Origin: Cadophora sp. MPI-SDFR-AT-0126
Lineage: Eukaryota > Ascomycota > Leotiomycetes > Helotiales > Ploettnerulaceae
Assembly (NCBI GenBank): GCA_020747065.1
Contig: JAGMVK010000006.1
Location: 2,790,001-2,854,000, forward strand
Direction of reading: 5' to 3'
DNA: 64,000 nt
How positions within the stretch are numbered: position 1 is the stretch's first letter; each line of letters starts with the position of its first letter. Both the position numbers and the translations under genes were made by a program. Under the pieces are notes generated by a model. It made no database searches. It was not told the origin of the DNA and was given only the letters and a program-made list of their open reading frames with translations. Below are positions 33,501 to 45,033 of this stretch, piece by piece.

Positions 33501-36500
33501 GTGGTAGCGTCAAAGTAATTACAGAACCATCGGGCTGAGGGAAGCTTTAGCATACACTCATTTCACTTTTACCCAAGACTTGAGGTATAGGCTCTGCCCG
33601 AAGATTACCAAAAACGACGGTGCCAGCAAAAGAAAACATACCTCAGTCAAAGTTTGCACATTGCTTGTTGGTGGACCAACAGTGATCGTCTGTCCATTTG
33701 TTGTGATTGTCGTAGGACCAGTGATTGGCGATTGACCTGGGTTGATTGTCAGAGTAACTGGTGAGCCGTTTGCGTCAGTTAGAGTTTCAGTCGTAGGTCC
33801 AGTGCCGGGAGGGAAAGTGACTGGTGGGCTGCCACCGTCGCCTCCTGTAGGTGAGCCAGGTTGACCAAAACCAGGACACCAAGCAGGTTCAGGGACACAA
33901 GTGGGTCCCGGGCTCCCAAATGTCACCCCGCTCGCTGGGGAGGGGGCGAGGACTGCTGGGCCTTGCGGAGATTCTTCGTTCCCGTTAAACGCTGAAGCGG
34001 CAAATTCGAAGTTCTAGTGGAAGGATTTCGGGTCAGCATTACCAAAATTCGCCATTTGGAAAATTCATGAAGCGAATAGAAAACAATGTCCGAGAGAACA
34101 ATGCCCTTGTGTGCTTGATTAAGATCATCATCCATCTGAGACATATGCATCGTCTTGATGATAGGGAAGAAACAGAAAATCACTCACCCAAATGCCTGGA
34201 AACAGAAAGTATATATCGGCACAAGAATCTGTGACATTTGCAGCTATAGTAAATTTACTGCCTGCCTCGTTGACGTTGCGAGCCCATAGGTGATAGCCTC
34301 CGGTAGAGCCGGTACCTGTCCAAGTAATGCTATACAAGAGAAGATCAGTTAACTATCAAATTGATCAAGAGAGGGGGTTTAGGCACATACTGGGCAGTGG
34401 TGGGATCATTTGCATTGATCGCAAGGCCTCCTGGGGAAGGGGGCTTGCCCGCGCCAGGCACAACATGATTGGCAATAAAAGGCAGTCCCTGGCCATTCTT
34501 GTTCCAGGTAACAGGCGCAACTAGATAATTTTTGCCGTGCTCGAGGCCTGTAATGACTGCCGGCGAACTCTTAAATGCTGTTCCAGATATGAACTGACAA
34601 TCATTGGGGTCAGTGTCCCAGTAGATGACATTATACTCCACTATTGAGTCTGAGTTTGCGCCTCCCGGGGGATCCCATGTAACGCTAAATCCGTCTGCAG
34701 TAGGCTCTACATTGACGTTTTGAGGAGGATCTGCAAGCTGTGGTGTGGCAATCGCCGACAAAGTTCCAGAAAATGTGCCCTGCCGCGTAGGGCCGGCACG
34801 AGGACGTACAGAAATAGAGTAGGTCCATCCATCAAGTGGCCACTGGCAGTCCCAACGGTTTGAAGCCACCGAAGTTGGAGAGAATTGATAAAACGGCTCG
34901 CCCCCATTGATGGCGACTTGAACATCGTAGCTGTATGCACCATACACCGGATCCCACTAGATACCATAAAGTCAGCATGTATAATGCTTAATCTGGAGGC
35001 GGAATTTGGGCATCTCTGGACAAGGCAAATGACGCAGTAATGTGACTAGTTTCCCTTAAGTTACTTACGGTAGCAGAAACCCCTTGCGGAGAGGAAAAGA
35101 CCCGGAGATTAGTCACTCCTGGCAACGGGCGAACTAGACTACTGTCATCCTGTGCAGGAACAGCAAGTACAGTTGTGCCAATTCCAAAATCATTGACAAG
35201 TGTTTCGGAGAATGCGCTGGCGATTTGATATTCGCCCCATGCATTCGGGTGCAGACCGTCGTAGCCTGATGGCAGGTTAGTTGCATGAGAATGAGTCCAT
35301 TGAAGTACAGTACATACCTGCTGGACAGCTGGCGGGATGACAATCCTATAATCCGAAAAGTACAGTTATTAGCAAGGACCTCTTTCAGTCGTCAGTAGAA
35401 ACGGTAGTAGAACGGCATTGTGCACTGGGACTTCAAAGAGAGAGGTCTTTCCAGTACAGAAAGGATCCTAAAGGAGCTGGGATGCCTAGCCCGATCAAGA
35501 TGTCTGGCAGTTATCCTGATACTCGAGCAAGAATAGCTAGTCAGATTTACTCACATAAGCTTCTTCAAGGTGTACCAGACGAATTGGTGACTGAGCAGTA
35601 TTCCATTTTGCAATATAGCCGGACAGCTCCGCATTGTATTTGGTGGTGCTGTCAATGAGGTCTTGTCTGCCACCAATGAAAGATCGTTGCGGGACATTAG
35701 CAAGAGCAATCTTGATATTCGGATTTGCTGCCCGGGCATTTGTGATGAAGGTATCAACACTATTGATCGTACCATCAGCGTCGCTGTAGAACCAGCCCAT
35801 GTCGTTGAAGCCAAGCATGAAGAGAATGAGATCTGCGGGGTTAGCTTGAAGAACGCCTTGAATAAGGCCTTTGTCTACGGCTACAGCTCGTCCTAATGGT
35901 TAAACGCTCGTTAATATTCATCTCCAGCAATCTGGTTGTTGAACGGTACATACCCCTAGGGAACGTCAGTATCAGCAGATAACGGGAGAAAGTTTCAAGC
36001 GGAGGGTAGTAGTGGAAGAAAGTTTGCTTACCAAACAGCGAAATGATTACTGTTCGACAGAAAGGCCGGGTCGACATCAGCAGCATACCCTCCACTAGTC
36101 TGAGGACCAGCATCAGGAGCTTGGGTGCCATAAAGAGGCGGCGGCTGCGGTGGCTCCGCCTCCATCGGTTGCATCTATCTTCACAGTTAGTTTCGATTCT
36201 TCCAGACTTGTGGAGAAGTTTGAGAATAGGAATTGCATACTGTGCCGGTGTACGGCCCGACAAATTGAACATTGACACCGTTGTTCTTGAAGAATTGCCA
36301 AATTCGGTATCGCCAAGTGTAATCACCTTGTTGACCTATTTCATGGTAAGCGAGATGACTTTCAAGTCATGCAGCAGGTTGGCTGCGGATGATACAAATG
36401 AGAAAGAACACAAGTTTGAAGCATTTGTTATCGTACCATGAGTCATTGAATCACCAACGACCATCACTCTAAGACCAGATTGACGGCGGTCCCGACCTTG

Positions 36501-36920
36501 AATACTGGGCCCAGTTCCATTCGACATTGCGACCAGCTTAGCGATCATGTCTTCCGCCTCAGGGAACACAATTCCAGCCTGGATGGGAGGCAAGCCAGGG
36601 GCGATCTTGCTGACAGCCTCATATTCTGGAACAGCCGTGATGTTCTTTGGAAGAGGGAGTACTGGTCGGTTCACGATTTGGCTCGCTTCCCATGCAAGAG
36701 AAGATGCCAGGTGCACAGCCGATGAGAATGCGATGGTACTGGGAGTCGTTGATGTTGAAGATGCATCACTGGCGGCGCGAACAGATGCGAGAAACAATAG
36801 AAAGCTGTAAGTCAGCACGCAACGAAGACTTCGGCAAGCGCCAGAAGACGCCTTTCTGAGTGTCACCGCCATCGCTACCAACAAGTGATAACAGGAGTTG
36901 CAGGTGATTTTGAATGACAT
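30592..36920 (-). CDS. Large secreted SGNH hydrolase - FN3 - probable NucA/NucB-type multidomain protein
   Basis: About 1600 aa over 15 exons: 36920-36437, 36335-36241, 36174-36032, 35892-35555, 35345-35318, 35265-35069, 34956-34391, 34329-34188, 34013-33642, 33534-32579, 32485-32339, 32221-31702, 31581-31398, 31288-30812, 30746-30592. Start may also be the second ATG (36872). Order of domains: signal peptide (CVLTYSFLLFLASVRA); SGNH esterase with VMVVGDSMTHG (Ser), LGFNDMGW and DGLHPNAWGE (Asp-His); fibronectin-III region (PPQNVNVEPTADGFSVTW); two Thr/Pro/Gly-rich repeats of the form DGSxITxTxPPGxT; a Cys-rich core (CYATYTCPHNLFPNVCGNA, CQVEEYPFGSG, NQNAGSHLRNWVN) that resembles the bacterial-type NucA/NucB deoxyribonuclease; a Thr/Pro linker; and a Cys-rich tail. 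All junctions except exon 3/4 fit in frame. At that junction the best splice sites (36031/35893) leave the frame one base off; a GTAATC donor at 36044 would repair it but drop a conserved HFAVWG. Confidence 0.75.
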
Positions 36921-38529
36921 GATCTCCTATATATGTATTCCATCAATGCATTTTTTTTCTACATCATGTGTCGGACACTCGGTCTCTGTCTCGCGCTGCA
37001 GGCTTACCACCCATCTACCATTTTGACGCAGGGGTTCATGGCCAGAATCGTTTAGGGCTGAGGATTTCCTCAAGCTACTGTTAGTCTGAATTGAAGCCAT
37101 TTGACCAATGATGAAGGAGCCGTGTGTTGAGAAACTTTCGCATATGGTCGAAATGTCAATGTACGCGCCAAGGATCCTCTCAAAAGGCATTTCCACCTTC
37201 CTTTTACGTGCATAACTTGGCCGCAGCTCACGCCAGTTCTAACCGTCTCGTAGAGCCTTCTAGCTACTCAGGGATGGACTGTAGAGCTCGCTTGTGCAAA
37301 TAATTAAAAGACCCCGAGATTTAGGGACGTGATCTGCAGAAACCTGACAGGATTCGAGTTTTAGCTGCGGGTATCTCTAGGATGACTTGGGATGGAACTA
37401 GATTGGGAATCGTCTGCAAAGTAAAGGCCCAGCGCAGTGGCACAGCCCAGGAATGCTGCCTAGGGTCAAGGTGTACTCCGAGTGCAACCAAACTGTGCCC
37501 CCAACCTAGGCATACACGACGCTGAGCAGCGAAGGATGGCCAGAACTAAGAACGGCCTGGGAAGATGGTTGTGTAGTAGTCTTACTTTCTCCTCGAATAA
37601 TTGTGCCTCTTCATGGTTATTCCGTTGGCGAGCCTTTTACGAGACTTGTTGAAAACCACGATTTAATGATTCAATCGATAGGCACACTTCAAATGCTGTC
37701 GAAGATTGTTGACATCCCTACAATGTCTTAGCTGCACTCTCGAAAATTGGGACCGGAAATCGTTATCAAATTGAAGGGAAGCGGGCTTCTGCATCTCATG
37801 ACTTCTACAACTAGAGCAATATGTGCGTTTGCGGCGTCTGCGCCAAGGTGGCCAAGCTCTCTCAGTGCGAGAAAAGCTTTGTTAAGCTTCTCTGCTGATT
37901 TGCAGCCCGCGGGATCTGGACAAATGGGAACATATACCCCAGCGAATGGTAGCAATGGAGCGGCCTGTGCCGTCGTGTGTGCCTGCTGTAGTATCCTCGT
38001 AAAAACTTAGTTGCAGGACAAGCGCCGGGGCGTGGGATCCTTGCTCATTAGAAGAAATGTCATGACCCATCAAATAAAGATTCAGACGAACCTGCCCGAA
38101 CGCCCGAGGAGATAGCGCTGAGGTGAGGGCATCTAACCAGCTCGTCTGGTCTTGCTCTTACAGAAAGTCCGAAGCAGGTGATCAAATCAGGGTGAGTGAA
38201 AGCTATGCCCCCTGTTCCCGTCTATCATGACAGCCCGGGGCATGGGGCGGAGCCGAGACTGCGGCACAAGCGAGACTAAACAAATCCCTGCTAGAGCCCC
38301 ACGAGGGTCAATCAAACTTCGCAAGCGCTGTGTGACAGCCGGATATCAGCACTACCTTGTGATTGCCAAGGACATTGCACATATACATGGAAATTATCAA
38401 GACCATGTAGCAATCCCACAATCACACTGCGAGATCCTCCCTCTCTTAGACCCGCCCAGGAACAGTTGACCAATACTACCCACTGCGCCGCCTCACATTT
38501 TCGAGCCACACAAAAAAGGACACTCGAAA
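36921..38529. promoter_or_regulatory. Long divergent intergenic region
   Basis: This 1.6-kb gap lies between the outward-facing secreted multidomain gene and the Trp-rich protein gene. Short open frames are present but carry no motif. No RNA gene is recognised. Confidence 0.4.
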
Positions 38530-39544
38530 ATGGACGAAGCACGACGCGCCGGTATTCAAAATGCACTTCAAAAGTATCGCGATGCGGTCTCGCAGCACAA
38601 TTCCACCTTGCTGCAGTCCCTGGTGAACATGATGGAAGAGGAAGACCTTCCCCCCAAGGTGTCCGAGAAGATTGCCAACCAGCTGCACGTACGGGAGCTT
38701 GCTCGATACCTGCAGTGCACCATCCCTGACTCCGTCAAGTCGCCCCGAGACATCCTCGAGGAAAGCTTGCAGGTGGAGCTGACCAGATTGTGTAACCTGG
38801 ATGGAGTTTCCAGTCGTCCAATCAATGCGGATTTGAGGCGGGAATACTTTGATGGAATCAAGGCGTGTATCGCAGAGAAGAATGTTGAGGTCACACAATT
38901 CCCTCCGGCGGACTTGGAACACCTGTGCACGCTCGTCAGTGGCGTCACTGGACCAGGTCATTATTACTTTCTGATTTCAACCTATTCGAAAGGATCATGC
39001 TAACACATTCAAAAGGAATACCGAATGAGCGCAAAGCGCAGCAAATCGCGTTCGTGTCTGTGATCGAGAATGAGGATCTGGAGGACATGATCAATTCCGT
39101 TCATGTTCCTTCTCGTCGCGATGCTGGAGGAGAGGATGATCCATGGATGGAGCTCTGGCCAGAGTGGGAAATCGCCGTGGCGTTCCAGATTGGAGGTGGT
39201 CCTCACGAATGGGTGAGTGCAAATAATCACCCCATCTTGTGTCTTCCCGTGTTCGAGTTTCATGACATATGCCATGAGTGAGGACCTTGTAGTATCTTGG
39301 ATAATGAGTTTTTGCTGGATCAAGAACTGATTGTGATAAGTGCGGATCTTATGCACTCTACTGTCGGAATGGGGACCAAGGCCAATGGGGGTGGAGGTAC
39401 GGTCTTCACGATAACGATTGGTGCAGCGATGTCTATGGCAGCGTCGAGGACTTTCTGGCTTTCTATAGCCACTACAGAGAGACGTCAGAGGAGTGGGTTA
39501 GAAAGAACTTCAGGACTGTGAAAGGTGTCTTAAGGATGCGTTGA
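38530..39544 (+). CDS. Unrecognised protein with Trp-rich C-terminus
   Basis: A 275-aa protein from exons 38530-38956, 39016-39212 and 39341-39544. The first intron joins VTGPG to IPNERKAQQ. The second (128 bp, GTGAGT...ATAAG) joins GGGPHEW to CGSYALYCRNGDQ. The ATG is in good context (AAAATGG). The N-terminal half is helical and charged (ALQKYRDAVSQHN, KVSEKIANQLHVRELARYL). The C-terminal half has WMELWPEWEIAVAF and GWRYGLHDNDWCSDVYGSVEDFL. I do not recognise a named family. A Smi1/Knr4-like immunity/regulatory fold is conceivable from the Trp/acidic pattern, but only weakly. Soluble, no signal peptide. Confidence 0.6.
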
Positions 39545-39602
39545 GAACTCTAGCAAGCACTTCTTCAAAGCAGACAAATTTCGTTTGGCGACAGTCGCAG
39601 TT

Positions 39603-41726
39603 TTATATTCTTGGTACTACGAATTCTGTGAGACAATACAAACTCACTATTCCAGCGGCGCGAGAAGAATGTAACATCTTTATGCCAAACATGTAATGGG
39701 AGAGTATGTGACACCCCACAAAGAGCCCTCTGAACTGGAAGTGTTTTGGCACGGCGGTCCTGAATGCCTTGGCTGTGGCATCAGGAAATCGTCGACAAGC
39801 CATCACGTTCAACACCCACACGGCCAGATACAAGATACAAATGGCAACATCCGGTTTTGCAGGATCCAGTGAACGCGTCTCTCCCTCAATGGCATCGATC
39901 AAAGTCCCCAGCGCCTCTTCTTGAAGGTGGCTGTGATATTTTCGAAAGCGCCCCAGCCTGTTACGAGCTTCAAAATAATGAAGGCCTCTCCGCCAGTAAC
40001 TGACAGATGCAATGGTAGGTTCTCTGTTCGCCCCAGATGCCTTCGACTTCGGTGCTTGACCGAGAGTAGGGCTTTCAACAATGGACAGTTTTGAGCTAGT
40101 CTGACTGGCCTGTGTGGTACAGCTGGCCTCAAGTTTGAGGCCAAGTACGCGCAGAGCAGTGTCGTTACCAAGGCTAAGCTTGGAATCAGGCACTGAGCGG
40201 AATGTGGTAGCTAAAGTGCACTGATTCTCTTCATTGTAGAAGCTTATCCCATCATCTGGGCTTGGGTTGTAGTAAGCCGTCCACTCACAATGTGGAGACA
40301 TGGGGTTAGGATTAGTGCTTTTGTGATATTTTAGCATATTGTTGAAATCATGAGAGTTGCAGTTGACTCACCCTACTCGAGTCCTTCCAGAACTCTGATC
40401 TGTCTCGCCTTTGCTGAAATACCCTGCTTCGCTGACAACTGCCTCTCCAGGTATGACGCAAAGGTATCTGGTTGTCATAGAATCGAAGAGGCGTACAGTA
40501 GCACCAGGTTGTATCTTCCACTGCTTTCGCTGTTTTCGTTGATTCCGGAGGTTCTGTGCTATTTGTGGAAGTTCTTGGACATTCCATTTGTATCGTTCGA
40601 GATATTTGTCCTGGAAGAAGATTCGGTGAGAGCCTTCAACCGACCATTGCTTTCCCTCCTCACTTGTGAGACCAGAAGAGATTGGCCCGCTACCTGGGAG
40701 ACTCTGCTTCCACATCATGGAGTCACTCCAAAGGAACCCAGCTCCTGGAATATAGAGAGTATATTGTGTGTCATGTCGGAGGCTAAAAGCAGATGCCGTC
40801 TGTGCAGAAGCTGACTTGACAGCTGGAAATGGAGTAATGTCTCGACGAGCCGCTTCTGATAGATAGCGTAGATTATAATTACCACCAGCTGCTGACTCTG
40901 ACATTGGGAGAACGGCGCCGTGGAGTAGCACAAACGATAGCGGGCAAATTACCAGTGCTATGGACAGGTTTGAGATCCCCTCCCAAATGATGGCAACCTG
41001 TCGACTGTCATTTGAATGTCATATCAACGGGTGTTGGTCATATTTACTGGTGAGCAGTGGTGATCTGCAACTCTCCGGGCAAGTGTCCTTCCTCGAGTCA
41101 GGAATACCAAAAAGTATGATACAAGCGAGTCTAAGTAGTTACAGCCAAGTGCAAAGCCGGTGAATATGAGAAGTTCCCCCAGGCCAAGGAAGAATAATGT
41201 TTGCAACCATCGGGGGCTATGATCATAATTGGTCGTGATTAGAATCGATGTTATCAACAATGCATCGGCGACTTCATTCAGCTATTGAGGTGTCAGCGCT
41301 AATGTAAGGGAAAGCTACCAGGGAATTTCGTACCAGTGACAGAAGATCCTTAGATGTAGCGCAGCTAGATGACCAGATCATACTGAAAAATACAAGGTAG
41401 CTTGCCGCGCTTCTCGACAGATTGCTTGGCGTACAAGAGTTCAGCATGCCAATAAACATTACTCCAATCAACATCCATGAAATACCTGAGGCAACGTTGA
41501 GAAGTAGACGTGCATTTGGAAATGAGCCGATGACAAGCGATAATGGAGGAAAAAGCTCTACGGTGAGCTGACCTCTAGTCGTGAAGCTGGTCAAGACATC
41601 GTACAGGGCGACAACTTCAGGTTTGTAAAATGGCCTTGAACTGTATATTAAGGCGAAGGCAAGTAACAGAAGCAACGGAATGAAGATCGATTTCCAGCGA
41701 CTGAAAGATGCCATATTCCAGGCCAT
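39603..41726 (-). CDS. Unrecognised multi-pass membrane protein
   Basis: A gene model of 630 aa from exons 41726-41334, 41281-41123, 40997-40372 and 40317-39603, all in frame. The start is the first ATG in the open frame (MAWNMASFSRWK); further 5' exons up to about 41900 are possible. The N-terminal third has at least four membrane segments (SIFIPLLLLLAFALIY, SWMLIGVMFIGML, TLFFLGLGELLIFTGFAL, LVICPLSFVLLHGAVL). A soluble part follows (YTLYIPGAGFLWSD; basic helix RNQRKQRKQ) and a C-terminal part with two more hydrophobic stretches (ICILYLAVWVLNVMA and FVGCHILSHYMFG). I know no named family for it. It is convergent with the Trp-rich gene, with only 58 bp between stop codons. Confidence 0.55.
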
Positions 41727-42984
41727 GGAACGTGATATTGCAGATTCCAACCCGTCATTAGTTTCGGGGAGAGCACGTCCATGCCCAAGAAATTAACTAG
41801 AAATAAGCATGCGGCGCAGTATTGGCTGTTGATCGCTAGCAGGTCAGCAAGGTTCACTACCCCAGTCTGTGCACTATTTTTGCCCCGGCAGTACTCTGCA
41901 GGAAAGCATCAGCAACACTAAATTACGAGCTTGACCGAGCATGGGGCTGGATCCCTACTGTTGTCACTTGTCGTTGTCGTTCTCGAGGCGGATCCAATTT
42001 ATGTTCGGCGAGGTGTCGCAGCTGAACATTCGCTGAACTCCAACCTTACACTACACAACTACGAATTGTCTTGTAAGAGCAAGACCCCCATAAAAGGACC
42101 TGTTTGTAACTGTTTATTTATTACAGTTTTTGAAACTTTAGTGTGACCATAGGCTTTCTAAATATCGCACAAGTCGGGGTCGTGTGGACATTCCCAGTTG
42201 TCACTTGTCTTCGTCGGTCATAAATTTGATCAATTTAGCCTCGTCTTTGAAGCATCATTACTTTGCATTAAAGTTACGGGATATCGAGGAACTGATTTGA
42301 TGATCATGGAAATACACTGAAGGGTTGGCAGATATCGATCTGTGAGGTGGACGGTTGACCGATGTCTGGCCGCTGGGAAGAGTTTGACGTAGAAATGGAT
42401 GGGGACATGATAATATGTGCGTCGTTTCATTATCTGAGAGGTCATGTTCAAAGTTCCAGCATTGTCACATAAGTACGCATGAAATATCCCCTCCCCCGTT
42501 TCGTGGTGCTGGTACTCATTCCAGCCGAATGAGGGAGTCAAAACGACTCAGTGGGACCTGAAAAGAAACCTCTGGGCGTCCTCTGGGCGTCTTCAGTACA
42601 ACTCACCACATTCAAAACTTTTGAAAGTCTTTCCATTCTCAAGATACACTAGGTTGGTGATACAGATCTTCGCGCCTGCCAGATCTGGGGCAAAAGGAAG
42701 GCGGCGATGCATTCCCACTTCTCGTTTCGACTGGAGGGAAGTTACGGATAAGGTGTATGGTAGTTACCTCTTGAAGGTCTTACCAGTCATCTTCTCCAAT
42801 GCGTCTTTAAGTTGCATCAAACATCAGAAACAACCAGCAATTATTCGGAAACATCCCTATCTCTAGGTTTCACGCGAGCTTACAGCCTCCCATCATTATC
42901 ATTTTCCGACAGCCCACGTCCAAACTTGAAGCATCATACTCGAACGGCGCCAACTACTAAGCCAGCCTATCGTTCGTCGCTACA
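41727..42984. other. Intergenic region
   Basis: No gene is supported. The left end (41730-41930) may hold 5' exons of the membrane-protein gene, since an open frame with LAINSQYCAACLFLVNFLG lies there. An open frame at 42230-42541 (-) has no ATG at its start. Confidence 0.35.
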
Positions 42985-43633
42985 ATGAGAACTTCAATGT
43001 CCCCCATCTGGTTCGATACGTGCCCTGCTATTTCACCAGTCTTCCTCGTCGACTACTTGGACCAATGCCCAGCCTTTCACAACATTACGCAGTCTGCCAG
43101 TCCAATCATTTTCGAAAACATGGTGGCTCCAATCATCAACCTCCCCACAAGATGTCCCCTCGATTACAGACATTTTACCGTCGTTTGGAATCATTACGAT
43201 CCTCTGCCGTACCCAGCACAACTTCTTGTGGTTGTACTTTTCGCTGCAGCTCCAGTAAGTACCTTTTTCAAGTGCCTCAAGAATCTAACCGGACATGTCT
43301 TCTTTACCAGAAACAATTGCTGACCACCCCTTTCAGTTGTACTTCAAGATTTACGATTCATTTGCGGTCTACTTCGGCATACATCTTTGCTGGGCTGGCA
43401 CTATTCTCGTCTTTCTATACTACTACCTCTCAGAGATCAACTGGGAGGTGGTACGTACTCTCGTCCCCATTCAGTTTGTGCTATGGGCTTATCAGCTTTA
43501 CCATTGCTTGGCCTTCTGGGACCGTTTTGAGGATGATATGAAGATACCTTCCATGATTCTCTCTGGGTGTATGACCTTCACAGGAATTGTGTTGCACATG
43601 TTCATCAACTACCTGGAAAGAAAGTATAGGTAG
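42985..43633 (+). CDS. Small multi-pass membrane protein, unrecognised
   Basis: A 188-aa protein from exons 42985-43254 and 43337-43633, joined by an 82-bp GT-AG intron with a pyrimidine-rich 3' end (CCCCTTTCAG). The N-terminal 75 residues are Cys/Pro-containing and look extracellular (MSPIWFDTCPAISPV). About four membrane segments follow: LLVVVLFAAAPLYF, VYFGIHLCWAGTILVFLYYYL, TLVPIQFVLWAYQLYHCLAFW and MILSGCMTFTGIVLHMFINYL. The family is not recognised. Both junction and frame are clean, so the gene is probably real. Confidence 0.6.
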
Positions 43634-44106
43634 ACAGAAGTCAGTTCAACTCCTTGACGATACCCGAAGTGGTACTGGGCTTGCTTAGATTTTTACTTGA
43701 ATGGAAGCGGCCGGGTGGAAGAGGAGGTGGAAGAGGAGATGCCGGTGCTTGATCGTGTTGTACAGCTCAGAATCAGGAGCTAAGCCGGCTGGACTGGCTA
43801 GGGCTGTGATTTATCTTGTTGGTGTCTCAATAACTCTAGGGAGCCAGAGTTTAGAGAACCAGAGTAGCGAGCTCCGGACAGCGAGCGACTGAATGAATAG
43901 GCGTTAGACCTGTTGCGAGTACATATCTCTCTCATAGTCGAGCATTGAGGCTATCACGAAGTACCTCTGAAGCCACCAGGATTCACCGCCTACTTCTTTC
44001 GTCAATTGCCCATCACTTCGCAAGCGAGCGATGACGTCTCAATCACTCGGCATGAACCTCAAGAACCCGCCAGAACAACATCAAATCTTCATACAAATAT
44101 TTCAAG
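43634..44106. other. Intergenic region
   Basis: A GGAAGAGGAGGTGGAAGAGG purine stretch lies at about 43716-43739. No gene is recognised; the right part is the acylphosphatase promoter. Confidence 0.4.
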
Positions 44107-44579
44107 ATGGCAAAAAGAGCAAGTTCTCTCTGTCAGGTCCCCTGGGTCTAGCTAACAAATCCCCAGTTATCATTTCGAGTCCATGGCGATGTTCAAGGTG
44201 AGTGCTGTCAACAACCAGAACAAAGAAGCTCCAGTCTGACGACTTAAAAGGGGTCGGATTTCGGCAAGTGATATTGAGCCCATCAACACAGCTCTGAACT
44301 TACAGTATAGATACTTCACTCGCAAGAAAGCGACTTCCTATGGTGTGACTGGATGGGTTAGGAATGCACCAAACAACAAGGTGGGCTAGACGCGCGAGTA
44401 TCGGTCGCAGGCTGCTGACTGTTGCGCAGGTCGAAGGGGAAGCCCAAGGCGAGGACGATGTTATGCAGAAGTTCATGAAAGATGTTGAGAGAGGGCCAAG
44501 TCATTCGGCAGTAGAAAAGGTTGAGAAGCAGGAGATTGAAGTTGTTGATGGAGAGACGGAATTCGAGGTGCGAAGTTAG
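44107..44579 (+). CDS. Acylphosphatase
   Basis: A 91-aa acylphosphatase (acyl-phosphate hydrolysis, cytosol), exactly the usual family length. The frame is recovered only with five exons: 44107-44118 (12 nt), 44167-44197 (31 nt), 44251-44263 (13 nt), 44311-44380 and 44430-44579. Introns 1 and 3 are GC-AG with the strong donor GCAAGT (48 and 47 bp); both have CTAAC or CTGAAC branch points. The product begins MAKRLSFRVHGDVQGVGFR, which carries the catalytic Arg (about residue 19), then GVTGWVRN with the catalytic Asn (about 37), then KVEGEAQGEDD, the standard third motif. The C-terminal ETEFEVRS completes the fold. No other reading of the 5' part gives the conserved VQGVGFR block next to TGWVRN. 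Confidence 0.85.
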
Positions 44580-45033
44580 AGGGCTTTGAGGCGACTATCG
44601 GTCCTCCCTGGAATCAAAGATTTCTCGTCGACTTGTGAATATTGCATGTTGATTACTCAGAAGCATCGATGAACCAAGGTAATCCGATATATTTGAGCTT
44701 CCTGTTGACATGGGTGGACCCAACCCTTGTAACTTGCCGAGATGAACCTAGTCTGGGCGAACACGAAAGGGCAGCCCAATACGATTCAATTTCTCATCCT
44801 CGAAACGCCAGATAACAAATCGTTCCGATTGTACTCGAATCCGTCTTATTTTTAACACACGTGATCATTTTCCCCCGGCATTCTTGTCCCGTCGGGTCGG
44901 AGTCTCGGCGATCAAAGATGCCTCGGCCCAGATTCCCCACGCTTACTATTCATGACTTCAAAAACAACATCAACTCCGCTCCAATCCGCAACTCTTTGCA
45001 ATTCACTTCCCTACCATCACTACAGCCTTCACA
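44580..45033. other. Intergenic region
   Basis: This is the promoter region of the thiolase gene. No coding sequence is recognised. Confidence 0.4.

Noticed and set aside
36031..36326. Arg-rich alternative frame over SGNH exon 3
   Set aside because: It is an out-of-frame shadow; the frame with GGYAADVDPAFL fits the SGNH protein.
42230..42541. Minus-strand 103-codon open frame
   Set aside because: It starts at TTG, and has no motif or intron support.
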